From: Gulosibacter sp. 10
GTDB taxonomy: Bacteria > Actinomycetota > Actinomycetes > Actinomycetales > Microbacteriaceae
Assembly (NCBI RefSeq): GCF_900163695.1
Contig: NZ_FUIC01000030.1
Span: 1 to 64,000 of the forward strand
DNA: 64,000 nt
Direction of reading: 5' to 3'
The notes under the pieces were generated by a model. The model was not told where the DNA came from, did no database searches, and saw nothing but the letters and a program-made list of their open reading frames with translations. Shown here piece by piece: positions 17,386-25,374 of the stretch (position 1 is the stretch's first letter; each line of letters begins with the position of its first letter). The translations under genes were made by a program, and so were the position numbers.

Positions 17386-17490
17386 CTACTGCTCCTCCGA
17401 ATAGTCCTTGCGGGCGATCACCCAGCTGATGAGGGTGAACACCAGTGGCACGCCGCCGATGGCGATGCTGATGATGATTGCTGGCAACAT
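17386..17490 (-). CDS. Symporter small accessory protein (34 residues)
   Basis: A very short gene for one membrane helix: it begins MLPAIIISIAIGGVPLVFTL and continues ISWVIARKDYSEEQ. Hydrophobic residues 3-27 are followed by a charged tail. Tiny single-helix partners encoded just ahead of SSS or NSS transporters are known in actinobacteria and annotated as transporter small subunits. The TAG of this gene is followed immediately by the symporter ATG, and GAAAGG precedes its own ATG by six bases. Both facts support a real coupled gene. Confidence 0.72.
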   Translation of the reverse strand: MLPAIIISIAIGGVPLVFTLISWVIARKDYSEEQ

Positions 17491-17545
17491 TGCGAGCCTT
17501 TCGGGATGGATGAAACGAGGGGACGTCGGTGTCCGCTCAATTTTC

Positions 17546-17559
17546 GGTATGAACATACC
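17546..17559. promoter_or_regulatory. Perfect palindromic operator-like site upstream of the symporter operon
   Basis: GGTATG and CATACC flank a central AA, giving a perfect 14-base inverted repeat in an AT-rich island (17538-17567) between the SDR and the symporter unit. It lies 56 bases before the accessory-protein start, where a repressor would block a promoter. The TetR-family protein encoded at 19916-20533 is the obvious candidate binder. Confidence 0.5.
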
Positions 17560-17604
17560 AAATATTCGCGGCGGGTGGAGCGAGGGCGGTCCGCCCGCCG
17601 GGGA

Positions 17605-18432
17605 TCAGTCGAGGCGCAGCGAGACCCGCGGGTCGAATCCCGCCGCGGTGGGCTCGGCCGCGGTCATGCCGCCGTCGACCGGGATCACCGCGCCCGTCAC
17701 GGAGGAGGCGGCGGGCGAGAGTAGCCAGGCGATGGTCGCGGCGATCTCCTCCGGGGCGGAGACGCGCCGGATCGGGAGGAAGGCCGAGGCGATGCGGTAG
17801 GCGTCCTCGACGTCCAGCCCCAGGCGCTCGCCGACCTGCGCCATCGCCGCGTCGCCCATCTCGGTGCGCGTCCACCCCGGGCAGACCGCGTTGGCCCGCA
17901 CCCCCGAGGGGCCGTAGTCGACTGCGATGGTCTGCATGAGCATGGCGAGCCCCGCCTTCGCGGCGTTGTAGGCGGGCAGGCGCGGGGTCACCCGCAGGCT
18001 CGAGGAGGAGGCCACGCCCACGATGCTCCCCTTCGCCTCGATGAGGCCGGGCAGCGCGGCGCGCGCGACCTTGAACGCCGCGGTGAGGTTCGTGCGGATC
18101 TGGTCGTCCCACAGCTCGTCCGACATCTCCGCGACCTCGGCGCGCCCTGTGACCCCCGCGTTGAGCACGAGCCCGTCGAGGCGCCCGAAGCGCTCGAGGG
18201 TCTGCTCGAGGAGCGCGTTCGCGGCGGCGGTGTCGGTGGCGTCGGCGACGACGGGCGTCGCGCCGGTCCGCGCGGCGGTGCGCTCGAGGCGGTCGAGCCG
18301 GCGGCCGCTGACGACGACGCGCCAGCCGGATGCGGCGAGGGCGGCCGCGGTGGCGGCGCCGATGCCGGTTCCGCCGCCGGTGATGAGGGCGACGGGGGAT
18401 TCGCCGCGCTCGGCGGCGGATTCGGCGGTCAT
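17605..18432 (-). CDS. SDR family NAD(P)-dependent oxidoreductase
   Basis: A classical short-chain dehydrogenase/reductase of 275 residues. The cofactor motif TGGGTGIG spans residues 18-25, NAG lies at 91-93, and Asn114, Ser142-145, Tyr155 and Lys159 (YNAAK) form the catalytic set. The C-terminal VTGAVIPVDGGMTA is typical. The ATG at 18432 was chosen because a GGAG element precedes it. It is 34 bases downstream of the amine oxidase and probably co-transcribed with it. Oxidation of an alcohol or reduction of the carbonyl product of the amine oxidase is plausible, but the substrate is unknown. Confidence 0.88.
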   Translation of the reverse strand: MTAESAAERGESPVALITGGGTGIGAATAAALAASGWRVVVSGRRLDRLERTAARTGATPVVADATDTAAANALLEQTLERFGRLDGLVLNAGVTGRAEVAEMSDELWDDQIRTNLTAAFKVARAALPGLIEAKGSIVGVASSSSLRVTPRLPAYNAAKAGLAMLMQTIAVDYGPSGVRANAVCPGWTRTEMGDAAMAQVGERLGLDVEDAYRIASAFLPIRRVSAPEEIAATIAWLLSPAASSVTGAVIPVDGGMTAAEPTAAGFDPRVSLRLD

Positions 18433-18466
18433 GATGGGGCTCCGTTCTGTTCGCGGCATGGTTCGG

Positions 18467-19690
18467 CTAGAGGCGCTCGAGCGCTTCCCGCGCGGCGCGC
18501 TCGCCGCTGCGGATCGCGCCGCAGATGAGGCTCCGGTGGATGTCGGCGGTGTGCTCGCCGGCGAAGAGGATCCGGCCGTTCGGGGCGGCGATGAACTCGT
18601 CGTTCTCGGCGCTCCAGCCGAGTGGGCGGTAGCTGTAGGCGCCGCGGGTCCACGGATCGGCGCCCCAGTAGGTGAACAGCGAGCCGCCCGTGAAGTCGAG
18701 CTCGGGCCAGTCGGCGTGGAGCCGGCGGCGGAAGAGCTCCGGCCCCTCCGCGATGCCGAGCTTGCGCTGGGTCTCGTGCGTGGCCGAGAAGCCGGTGACG
18801 TACGCGGCGTCGGACCGCCCCACGGCAGCCGGCGCCCACGTCGAGTACGGGCGGCTCACGTCCTGCCGGATCCCGGGAGGGCATTCGCCCCGCACCGCGA
18901 GGTGCAGCTTCGCGGCGTCGCCGAAGCCGATCTTGCGGATCGCCGCGCGGGTGCGCGGATCGAGCCCCTCGATCTCGAACTGCTTCAGCACGCCGACGGG
19001 CACCGCGACGATCACCGCGTCGGCGCGGATCGTCTCGCCGGTCATGCCCGTCACGAGGTAGCCGGCGCCGTCGGGCTCGACGCGCCCCACGGGCCGGCGC
19101 AGGAGGATGCGCTCGCGCCCCACCCGATCGGCCATGCGCTCGGCGAGCTGCTGATTGCCGCCGCGGATGCGCACGTGGTGCTCCTCCTCGACGGCCGCGG
19201 ACTCCGGCCCCTCGCTCCAGTAGGCGGAGATGTTCGAGATGAGGGCGGAGCGGTGGCAGGACATCCGGCCGCGCAGCACGGCGGCGAGCTCGGGGTCGAG
19301 CCCGGCTCCGTCGAGGACATCCTGGATGCTCGTGTCGGGCCCGATCCGGTCGAGGCCCGCCCAGTGCTCGACGACGGTACGGCTGGCCGCGGCGAGCGCC
19401 TCGAGGCCCGGGCCGTCGGGGTCGGTCGTCGGCCGTGCGGTCGGGTTGAACCCCTGGGTCGTCATCGTCAGCCCGAGCTCCTCGGCGAGCTCGAACACGT
19501 CGGTCATCGAGGATTCGAAGTATTCGCCGCCGCGCTCGGCGATCTCGCCGTTCTCGAGCGGCTCCGACCAGGTGCGGCCGCCCACGCGTGCCCGCGCCTC
19601 GAGGACGGTGACGTTCGCGCCGGCCTGCGTCAGGCGGTGGGCGGCCGTCATCCCGGCCGAGCCGGCCCCGATGATCACTACGTCTGTCAT
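18467..19690 (-). CDS. Flavin monoamine oxidase family protein
   Basis: A 407-residue FAD-dependent amine oxidase. It opens with the dinucleotide-binding motif VVIIGAGSAGMTAAHRL (residues 4-20), then VTVLEARARVGGRTWS. The C-terminal FAD segment RILFAGEHTADIHRSLICGA follows; it retains the aromatic-cage region around YWGADPWTRGAYSYRP. Such enzymes oxidise primary or secondary amines, or remove N-alkyl groups, giving an aldehyde, ammonia or amine and H2O2. No Tat or Sec signal is visible, so it acts in the cytoplasm. The position between a TetR gene and an SDR suggests an inducible amine-catabolic step. Confidence 0.88.
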   Translation of the reverse strand: MTDVVIIGAGSAGMTAAHRLTQAGANVTVLEARARVGGRTWSEPLENGEIAERGGEYFESSMTDVFELAEELGLTMTTQGFNPTARPTTDPDGPGLEALAAASRTVVEHWAGLDRIGPDTSIQDVLDGAGLDPELAAVLRGRMSCHRSALISNISAYWSEGPESAAVEEEHHVRIRGGNQQLAERMADRVGRERILLRRPVGRVEPDGAGYLVTGMTGETIRADAVIVAVPVGVLKQFEIEGLDPRTRAAIRKIGFGDAAKLHLAVRGECPPGIRQDVSRPYSTWAPAAVGRSDAAYVTGFSATHETQRKLGIAEGPELFRRRLHADWPELDFTGGSLFTYWGADPWTRGAYSYRPLGWSAENDEFIAAPNGRILFAGEHTADIHRSLICGAIRSGERAAREALERL

Positions 19691-19915
19691 GCTCTCTCGC
19701 CCTTCTCCGCCCCCGTGGCGAACGGCCCGCGGCCTCGCCGACGAGGGGTGCTGATCGTGTCGGTGCGGCGGCGTGACGCCCGCCGTTCGCGGCTGCGGTG
19801 CCGTCGGCTGCGGTGGAGGCCGCGCCGCCTCCAATTTGCAATATCATCATACTGGTTATTTGGGACGAGGAAAGCCCCGTCGCGCCGAGGCGAGTCCGGG
19901 GCGAGCCGCGGCGGG
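19691..19915. promoter_or_regulatory. Promoter region between the TetR gene and the amine oxidase
   Basis: This 225-base gap has a GC-rich left part and an AT-rich core at 19831-19862. On the minus strand TATGAT could be a -10 element for the amine oxidase. A degenerate copy of the downstream palindrome (9 of 14 bases of GGTATG-AA-CATACC) lies at 19840-19853 and may be a second binding site for the same regulator. Confidence 0.35.
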
Positions 19916-20533
19916 CTAGTCGAGCGCGACGCCGAGCGCGGACTCGACCGTGGCGACGAGCATCCCCCGCAGGCGCGGCGCCTCCTCGGTGACGCGTTCG
20001 CGGCCCTGCACGAAGATCTGCACCATGATGCCGTCCACCGTGAGCACGATCCTCGCGACGGCGTCCTCGACGTCGACGTCCGCGTCGAACTCGCCGCTGT
20101 CGACGCCGTCGCGGATGATCTGGCGGAAGGCGCGGCGCCAGGAGACGTCCACGAGATCGCGGAGCGAGCGGTAGGCCGTCGAGTCGAGCGAGCGGCCCAG
20201 CAGGTCGATCCAGATCGTCGACCGCTGCCAGGTGTTGCGCAGCGTGGCCTCCTCCACCGCGGCGGAGAGCCGGTGCGCCGCGCTGCCGGGCTGCTCGCGG
20301 ATGCGCTGGATGCGCTTCGTCACGCGCAGCAGCCGATGCTCGAACGCCTCCCGGATGAGGTCGTCGCGGGTGCCGAAATGATGCTGCAGCTTGCCCACCG
20401 AGACCCCGGCCGCCTGCGCGACGTCCTTGTACGAGATCTGGCGCGAGCCCTTCGAGGAGACGAGATCCATGACCGCCTGGAGGATGGGCGCGAGCTCGGC
20501 GCGATCGAGGGGCGGACGTCCGGGAGAGGCCAT
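19916..20533 (-). CDS. TetR/AcrR family transcriptional regulator
   Basis: A 205-residue one-component regulator. The N-terminal helix-turn-helix lies at about residues 28-52 (ISYKDVAQAAGVSVGKLQHH), followed by the family FGTRDDLIREAFEHRL. The C-terminal ligand-binding domain is divergent. It stands at the head of a row of minus-strand catabolic genes (amine oxidase, SDR, symporter, Fe-S oxidoreductase), separated by two AT-rich intergenic regions with related inverted repeats. It probably represses that set until an amine ligand is present; the target assignment is inference. Confidence 0.88.
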   Translation of the reverse strand: MASPGRPPLDRAELAPILQAVMDLVSSKGSRQISYKDVAQAAGVSVGKLQHHFGTRDDLIREAFEHRLLRVTKRIQRIREQPGSAAHRLSAAVEEATLRNTWQRSTIWIDLLGRSLDSTAYRSLRDLVDVSWRRAFRQIIRDGVDSGEFDADVDVEDAVARIVLTVDGIMVQIFVQGRERVTEEAPRLRGMLVATVESALGVALD

Positions 20534-20596
20534 GCGGGAATGGTACGCGGCACCGGCCCTGCCGCGCCAGGACGCCCGAGGCGGCGCCGCGGGCGG

Positions 20597-21787
20597 TCAG
20601 CCGACCGCGGGAGTGCGCGACCACGCCTCCGCGAGGAGTTCGAAGCTCCGGACGCGATCGGCGACCGCGTGCGCGGTCGTGGTGACGAGCAGCTCGTCCG
20701 CGCCGGTGACGCGCCTGAGCGTCGAGAGCCCCTCGACCACCTGCTCCGGCGCTCCGGTGAAGCGCGTGTCGAGCCGGTCCCGCACCCGTTCGAGCTCCGC
20801 GGGCGAGAGCGGCTGCGCCGCCGCGCGCTCGGGGTCGGGATAGGGGATCGCACCGCGGCCCTCGGGCGCGCGGATCGAGGCGACCCAGTGGCCGTAGCCC
20901 TCGGCGAGCCGTCTCGCCTCCGACTCGGTGTCGGCGGCGAGCGCGTCGGCGGCGACGATGACGTAGGGCTCCCGCAGTCCCTCGGAGGGGCGGAAATGCC
21001 TCCGGTACTCGGCGACGGCCTCGAGCGTAGTGGCGGGCGAGACGTGATAGTTGGAGCCGAAGGGCAGCCCCAGGCGGCCCGCGACCCGCGCGCTGATCCC
21101 CGCGCTCGAGCCGTGCACCCAGAGCTCCGGCCGTGCGCCGTTCGCGGGCGGAGCCACGTAGGGGCCCGCGTCCTCGTCCACGGAGGTGCCGGCGAAGAGC
21201 GCTCGGAGCTCGGCGACGGCCTCCTCGAGCCCCGCGGTGTCGCCCGCGATGCGGCGGAACAGCCGCTGCGAGAGGGCGAAGCGCTTGCGGAGCCCCTGGA
21301 AGAGGTCCCGCTTGGGCGGGACGACCAGGCCGTCGACGATGCGGTTCCCCTGCGGCGCGTCGAGATTCGCGCGGTCGTCCGGCGCGGGTACGAGCGGTGC
21401 CGCCGCCGACTCCGGGGAGACCGCCGGGATGCTGCCGGACCGGCCTAGGCCGAGGTCGATGCGCCCCGGGTAGAGCGCCGAGAGCGCGCCGAAGGCCTCG
21501 GCGACCTGGACGAGGTGGTAGTTCCCGAGCAGCGTGGCCGCGGTGCCGATGCGGATGCGCTGGGTGCGTTCGGCGAATACCGGCAGGAGGGTGGTGATCG
21601 CGGACCCGGCGATGCCCTCGTTGAGGTGGTGCTCGGTGAGCCAGTAGCGGCCGTACCCGGCCTGCTCGGCGTGCCGGGCGACGGCGAGGGAGTCCGCGAT
21701 GGCCTCTCCCGGCGTCTGCCCCTCCGAGATGGCGATGACGTCGAGCACGCCGAGGGGCGTGGTCGAAGGGTCGTGCTGCGCGGTCAT
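20597..21787 (-). CDS. LLM-class flavin-dependent oxidoreductase (MsnO8-like)
   Basis: A 396-residue luciferase-like protein. The start DVIAISEGQTPGEAIADSL, the YWLTEHHLNEGIAGSA motif, the IRIGTAATLLGNYHLVQVAE segment and RIDLGLGRS place it in the MsnO8-like branch. The C-terminus GADELLVTTTAHAVADRVRS is also typical. It is the last gene of the minus-strand ABC/monooxygenase operon: its ATG overlaps the stop of the ATP-binding protein gene (ATGA). An N-terminal stretch between residues 100 and 190 is longer than in the simplest members. Substrate unknown. Confidence 0.85.
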   Translation of the reverse strand: MTAQHDPSTTPLGVLDVIAISEGQTPGEAIADSLAVARHAEQAGYGRYWLTEHHLNEGIAGSAITTLLPVFAERTQRIRIGTAATLLGNYHLVQVAEAFGALSALYPGRIDLGLGRSGSIPAVSPESAAAPLVPAPDDRANLDAPQGNRIVDGLVVPPKRDLFQGLRKRFALSQRLFRRIAGDTAGLEEAVAELRALFAGTSVDEDAGPYVAPPANGARPELWVHGSSAGISARVAGRLGLPFGSNYHVSPATTLEAVAEYRRHFRPSEGLREPYVIVAADALAADTESEARRLAEGYGHWVASIRAPEGRGAIPYPDPERAAAQPLSPAELERVRDRLDTRFTGAPEQVVEGLSTLRRVTGADELLVTTTAHAVADRVRSFELLAEAWSRTPAVG

Positions 21788-23442
21788 GAACGGCCTCCTC
21801 GGGCGGTCTCGTGCCGGTCGGCGCCCGGCACCGCCTCGATGAGGCGGCGGGTGTACTCGGCGCGGGGAGAATAGAGGATCTGCTCGGCGGGCCCGGACTC
21901 CTGGACGCGCCCCTTGCTCAGCACCACGACGCGGTGGGCGATCTCGCGGACCACCGCGAGGTCGTGGGTGATGAACAGGTAGCTCACGCCGGTGCGCTCC
22001 TGCGTCTCGACGAGCAGGTCGAGGATCTGGGACTGCACCGTCACGTCCAGGGCGGAGACGGGCTCGTCGAGCACGATGAGCTCCGGGTTCAGGGAGAGCG
22101 CCCGGGCGATGGCGACCCGCTGTCGCTGTCCGCCGGACAGCTCCGCGGGCAGCCGGTCGAGGAACGTCCGCGGCAGCCGCACCCGGTCGAGCAGCTCGGC
22201 GGCGATGGCGTCGAGGCGCGAGCGGGGCTCGAGCCCGTAGTTCACGAGCGGCTCGGTGACGATGCGCGAGACGCTGAGCCCGGGGGAGAGGGATGCGAAC
22301 GGGCTCTGGTAGACGAGTGTGAGCGACTGGCGCACCTCGCGGTGCTCGCCGCCCGAGAGGGCGAACAGCTCTCGGCCCGCGAACCGCACCGAGCCCTCGT
22401 CGGCGTCCGCGATGCCGAGCACCACGCGCGAGAGCGTGCTCTTGCCCGAGCCCGATTCGCCGACGAGGGCGACCGTCTCGCCGGGCCGGACGTCGAGGGA
22501 GACCCCGCGGAGCGCCTCGACCTCGCGGGCGCGGCGGCCGCGGCCCCGCCGATAGGTCTTGCTCACGCGGTCGATGCGCAGCAGCGGCTCGGCGTCGGCG
22601 TTCGCCGGTTCGAGCTCGCGCAGCGGCCGTTCCTCGAGCGAGGCGCGGAAGTCGGGCGCCGCCCTCACGAGCCGCTGCGTGTACGGATGCCGCGCGTGCC
22701 CGAGGATCTGCTCCGGCGTGCCCGATTCGACGATCTCGCCCTGCGAGAAGACGAGGATGCGGTCGGCGCGCTCGGCCGCCACCGAGAGGTCGTGGGTGAC
22801 CAGCAGCAGCGAGGCGCCGGACTGCGCCACCTCCGCGTCGAGCCGGTCGAGGATGATCTTCTGGACGGTCACGTCGAGCGCGCTCGTCGGCTCATCCGCG
22901 ATGAGGAGCTCGGGGCCCGGCGCGAGGGCCGCGCCGATGAGCACGCGCTGCAGCTGGCCGCCGGAGAGCTCGTGGGGATACTGCCCGGCGCGCTGCTCGG
23001 GGTCGGGGATCCCGGTGCGCTCGAGCAGCTCCACCGCCCGCTCCTGCGCCTCCTTCCGCCCCACCGGGCCGTGGATCCGCAGGCCCTCGGCGATCTGCTC
23101 GCCGATCCGGCGCACCGGGTTGAGCGACACGTTCGGGTCCTGGGGCACGAGGCCGATCCGGGCGCCGCGGATCGACCGCCATTCGCGCTTGGAGCGGGTG
23201 CGGAGGTCGACGCCGTCGAACTCGATGCGCCCGCCGACCACCTCGGCCGCCTCGTGGAGCAGGTTGATGACGGCGTGGGCCGTCGTGGTCTTGCCCGAGC
23301 CGGATTCGCCGACGAGCGCGACGCGCTCGCCGCGGTCGATGCGGAAGGAGACGCCGCGGAGGGCGTGGTTGCGCCGCCCCGCGACGTGGTAGTCGACGGC
23401 GAGGTGCTCCACCTCGAGCAGGGGCGCTGCGATATCGGTCAT
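21784..23442 (-). CDS. Dipeptide/oligopeptide-type ABC transporter, fused twin ATP-binding protein
   Basis: A 552-residue protein containing two complete ATPase domains, equivalent to DppD and DppF joined. Domain 1 (about 5-265) has Walker A GESGSGKTT, signature LSGGQLQRVLIG and Walker B LLIADEPTSALD. Domain 2 (about 285-545) has GESGSGKST, LSGGQRQRVAIA and LIVLDEPVSALD. Each domain carries the PYTQRL or EYTRRL C-terminal motif of peptide/nickel importers. It energises the two permeases encoded directly upstream. Its ATG overlaps the permease stop (TGATG) and its own stop overlaps the next gene, so the set is tightly coupled. Confidence 0.94.
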   Translation of the reverse strand: MTDIAAPLLEVEHLAVDYHVAGRRNHALRGVSFRIDRGERVALVGESGSGKTTTAHAVINLLHEAAEVVGGRIEFDGVDLRTRSKREWRSIRGARIGLVPQDPNVSLNPVRRIGEQIAEGLRIHGPVGRKEAQERAVELLERTGIPDPEQRAGQYPHELSGGQLQRVLIGAALAPGPELLIADEPTSALDVTVQKIILDRLDAEVAQSGASLLLVTHDLSVAAERADRILVFSQGEIVESGTPEQILGHARHPYTQRLVRAAPDFRASLEERPLRELEPANADAEPLLRIDRVSKTYRRGRGRRAREVEALRGVSLDVRPGETVALVGESGSGKSTLSRVVLGIADADEGSVRFAGRELFALSGGEHREVRQSLTLVYQSPFASLSPGLSVSRIVTEPLVNYGLEPRSRLDAIAAELLDRVRLPRTFLDRLPAELSGGQRQRVAIARALSLNPELIVLDEPVSALDVTVQSQILDLLVETQERTGVSYLFITHDLAVVREIAHRVVVLSKGRVQESGPAEQILYSPRAEYTRRLIEAVPGADRHETARGGRS

Positions 23443-24383
23443 CAGTTCGTACCCTTCTGGAATGCGCGGGAGATGTGGTTGGCGGCCACGACGACCACGG
23501 CGAGGATGAGCCCGGGGATCACGGTGAGCCACCAGGCCGTCGCGAGGTAGTTGCGGCCCTCGGAGATGAGCGCGCCCCACTCGGGCGTGGGCGGGGTGGC
23601 GCCGAAGCCGAGGAAGCTCAGGGCCGCGACGGCGAGGATCGCGGTGCCGAACTCGAGCGCGGCGAGCGAGAGCACCGGCGCGATCGAGTTGGGCAGGATG
23701 TGGCGGAACAGCGCGTGCCTCGGCCGGCCGCCGTACAGCCGGCTGGCCTGCACGTACGTGGAGCTCGCGACCTTGATGACCTCGGCCCGCATGATTCGCG
23801 CGAAGCTGGCGCTGCTGGCCAGCCCGACCGCGATCGCGACGTTGACCGTGCCGAAGCCGATCGCCGTGACGATGATCAGCGACAGCAGCAGCGAGGGCAG
23901 CGAGATGATCACGTCGACGATGCGCATGGTCACCAGATCGAACCAGCCGCGGAGATAGCCGGCCAGCAGGCCGACGAGCGAGCCGATGGTCAGTCCCACC
24001 AGCACCGCGACCAGGGTTGCGGCCATCGAGAGGGCGGTGCCGTGCACGACGCGGCTGAACTGGTCCCGCCCGACCTGGTCGGTGCCGAACAGGTGCTCGG
24101 CCGAGGGCGGCAGCAGCATCGAGTCGGAGTCGATCTTCGTCGGGTGGTGGGCCGTGAAGAGCGAGGGCCAGAACGACCACAGCAGCACCACGGCGAAGAC
24201 CGCGATGGCGAGGACGAGCAGGGGGTCGGTGCGCAGCCGCCGCGCGAAGGCGGCGAATCGGGCGCGGGGGCGGCCCGGGGGCCGTTGCGGGGTTCCGGCG
24301 GCGAGCGGCGCGTCGAGGAGGGGCGCCGCCGCGGCGGACGGTCCGGCATCCGACACTGCGGGGCGGGTCTCGGTGGTGGTCAT
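23442..24383 (-). CDS. Peptide-type ABC transporter permease (DppC-like)
   Basis: A 313-residue inner-membrane subunit. After a 45-residue hydrophilic, Ala/Pro-rich N-tail there are six membrane helices. The DppC hallmarks are present: LFGTDQVGRDQFSRVVHGT near residue 98, and the EAA loop VQASRLYGGRPRHALFRHIL with NSIAPVLSLA. With the DppB-like subunit it forms the translocation pore. Starts and stops overlap those of the neighbours on both sides (ATGA and TGATG), so the operon order is permease B, permease C, twin ATPase. Confidence 0.93.
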   Translation of the reverse strand: MTTTETRPAVSDAGPSAAAAPLLDAPLAAGTPQRPPGRPRARFAAFARRLRTDPLLVLAIAVFAVVLLWSFWPSLFTAHHPTKIDSDSMLLPPSAEHLFGTDQVGRDQFSRVVHGTALSMAATLVAVLVGLTIGSLVGLLAGYLRGWFDLVTMRIVDVIISLPSLLLSLIIVTAIGFGTVNVAIAVGLASSASFARIMRAEVIKVASSTYVQASRLYGGRPRHALFRHILPNSIAPVLSLAALEFGTAILAVAALSFLGFGATPPTPEWGALISEGRNYLATAWWLTVIPGLILAVVVVAANHISRAFQKGTN

Positions 24384-25342
24384 GCCTTCGCTCCGTTCTT
24401 GAGGGCGTGCTGGTGCCTGGTGCGCGGATCGACCAGGGGGTAGACGAGGTCGGTGAGCAGGCTCGAGATGACGAAGAGCCCGGAGACCACGACGACGATC
24501 GCGAGGAGCACGGGGCCGTCGAAGCGGCTCACGGCGTCAACGGTCAGCTTGCCCATGCCGTCCCTGCTGAACACGGTCTCGGTGATGGCGGCGCCGGCGA
24601 AGAGCTGGCCGAAGAGCAGCCCGATCATCGTGAGCACCGGCAGCAGGGCGTTCCGCGCCGCGTGGCCGAGGACGCGCGCTCCGCCCGCGCCACGGGCGAG
24701 GACGACGTCGATGTACGGCTCCCGGAGCGTGGCCTCGAGGCTGCGGGAGAACAGCTGCGCCAGGGTCGCCGCGAGGGGGATCGCCATCGTGATGGCCGGC
24801 AGCACGAGGCTCTCGACGCCCTTGCTGCCCATCGGCGGGAACAGTCCGAGCCGGAAGGAGAACAGCTGGATCAGCAGCAGACCGATCCAGAAGCCGGGCA
24901 GCGAGATGCCCAGCGGCGGCACGGCCGCGAGGACGCGGCGCAGCCAGGGCCAGGGGGCGAAGTTGATCGCGATCGCGAGCGCCGCTGCGGCGAGGATCGC
25001 GATGACGAGGGCGGTGCCGGCGAGCGCCGCGGTCTGCGGGAGCAGCGCGAGGACGCGCTCGCCGGCAGCCTCGTTGGTCTCGTAGGAACGGCCGAAGTCG
25101 AGCTGCAGCGCGTGCTGCAGCGACGAGAGGTACTGCTCGTGCAGCGGCCGATCGAGCCCCCATTCGGCGCGCAGCGCCGCGATCTCCGACTCGTTCAGCG
25201 TCTGATCCTCCTGCGTCACGGACATCACGAGGATGGTCGCCGGGTCTCCGGGCAGGAGGTAGAGGATGAAGAAGGTGAGGGTGTAGGCGGCCCAGACGAC
25301 GAAGACCGCCTGCCCCACGTGCTTGAGGATGGTGAACGCCAT
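24380..25342 (-). CDS. Peptide-type ABC transporter permease (DppB-like)
   Basis: A 320-residue permease with six helices and the DppB signature. The N-terminal helix is followed by FFILYLLPGDPATIL, a periplasmic loop (WGLDRPLHEQYLSSLQHALQ), then DFGRSY. The EAA-type motif is ARGAGGARVLGHAARNALLP, and the AITETVFSRDGMGKL segment is typical. It pairs with the DppC-like subunit. The next stop/start overlap is ATGA. It begins 32 bases after the substrate-binding lipoprotein gene. Confidence 0.93.
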   Translation of the reverse strand: MAFTILKHVGQAVFVVWAAYTLTFFILYLLPGDPATILVMSVTQEDQTLNESEIAALRAEWGLDRPLHEQYLSSLQHALQLDFGRSYETNEAAGERVLALLPQTAALAGTALVIAILAAAALAIAINFAPWPWLRRVLAAVPPLGISLPGFWIGLLLIQLFSFRLGLFPPMGSKGVESLVLPAITMAIPLAATLAQLFSRSLEATLREPYIDVVLARGAGGARVLGHAARNALLPVLTMIGLLFGQLFAGAAITETVFSRDGMGKLTVDAVSRFDGPVLLAIVVVVSGLFVISSLLTDLVYPLVDPRTRHQHALKNGAKA

Positions 25343-25374
25343 GATCGACTGCTTTCGACTTCGGCCGCGCCCGG

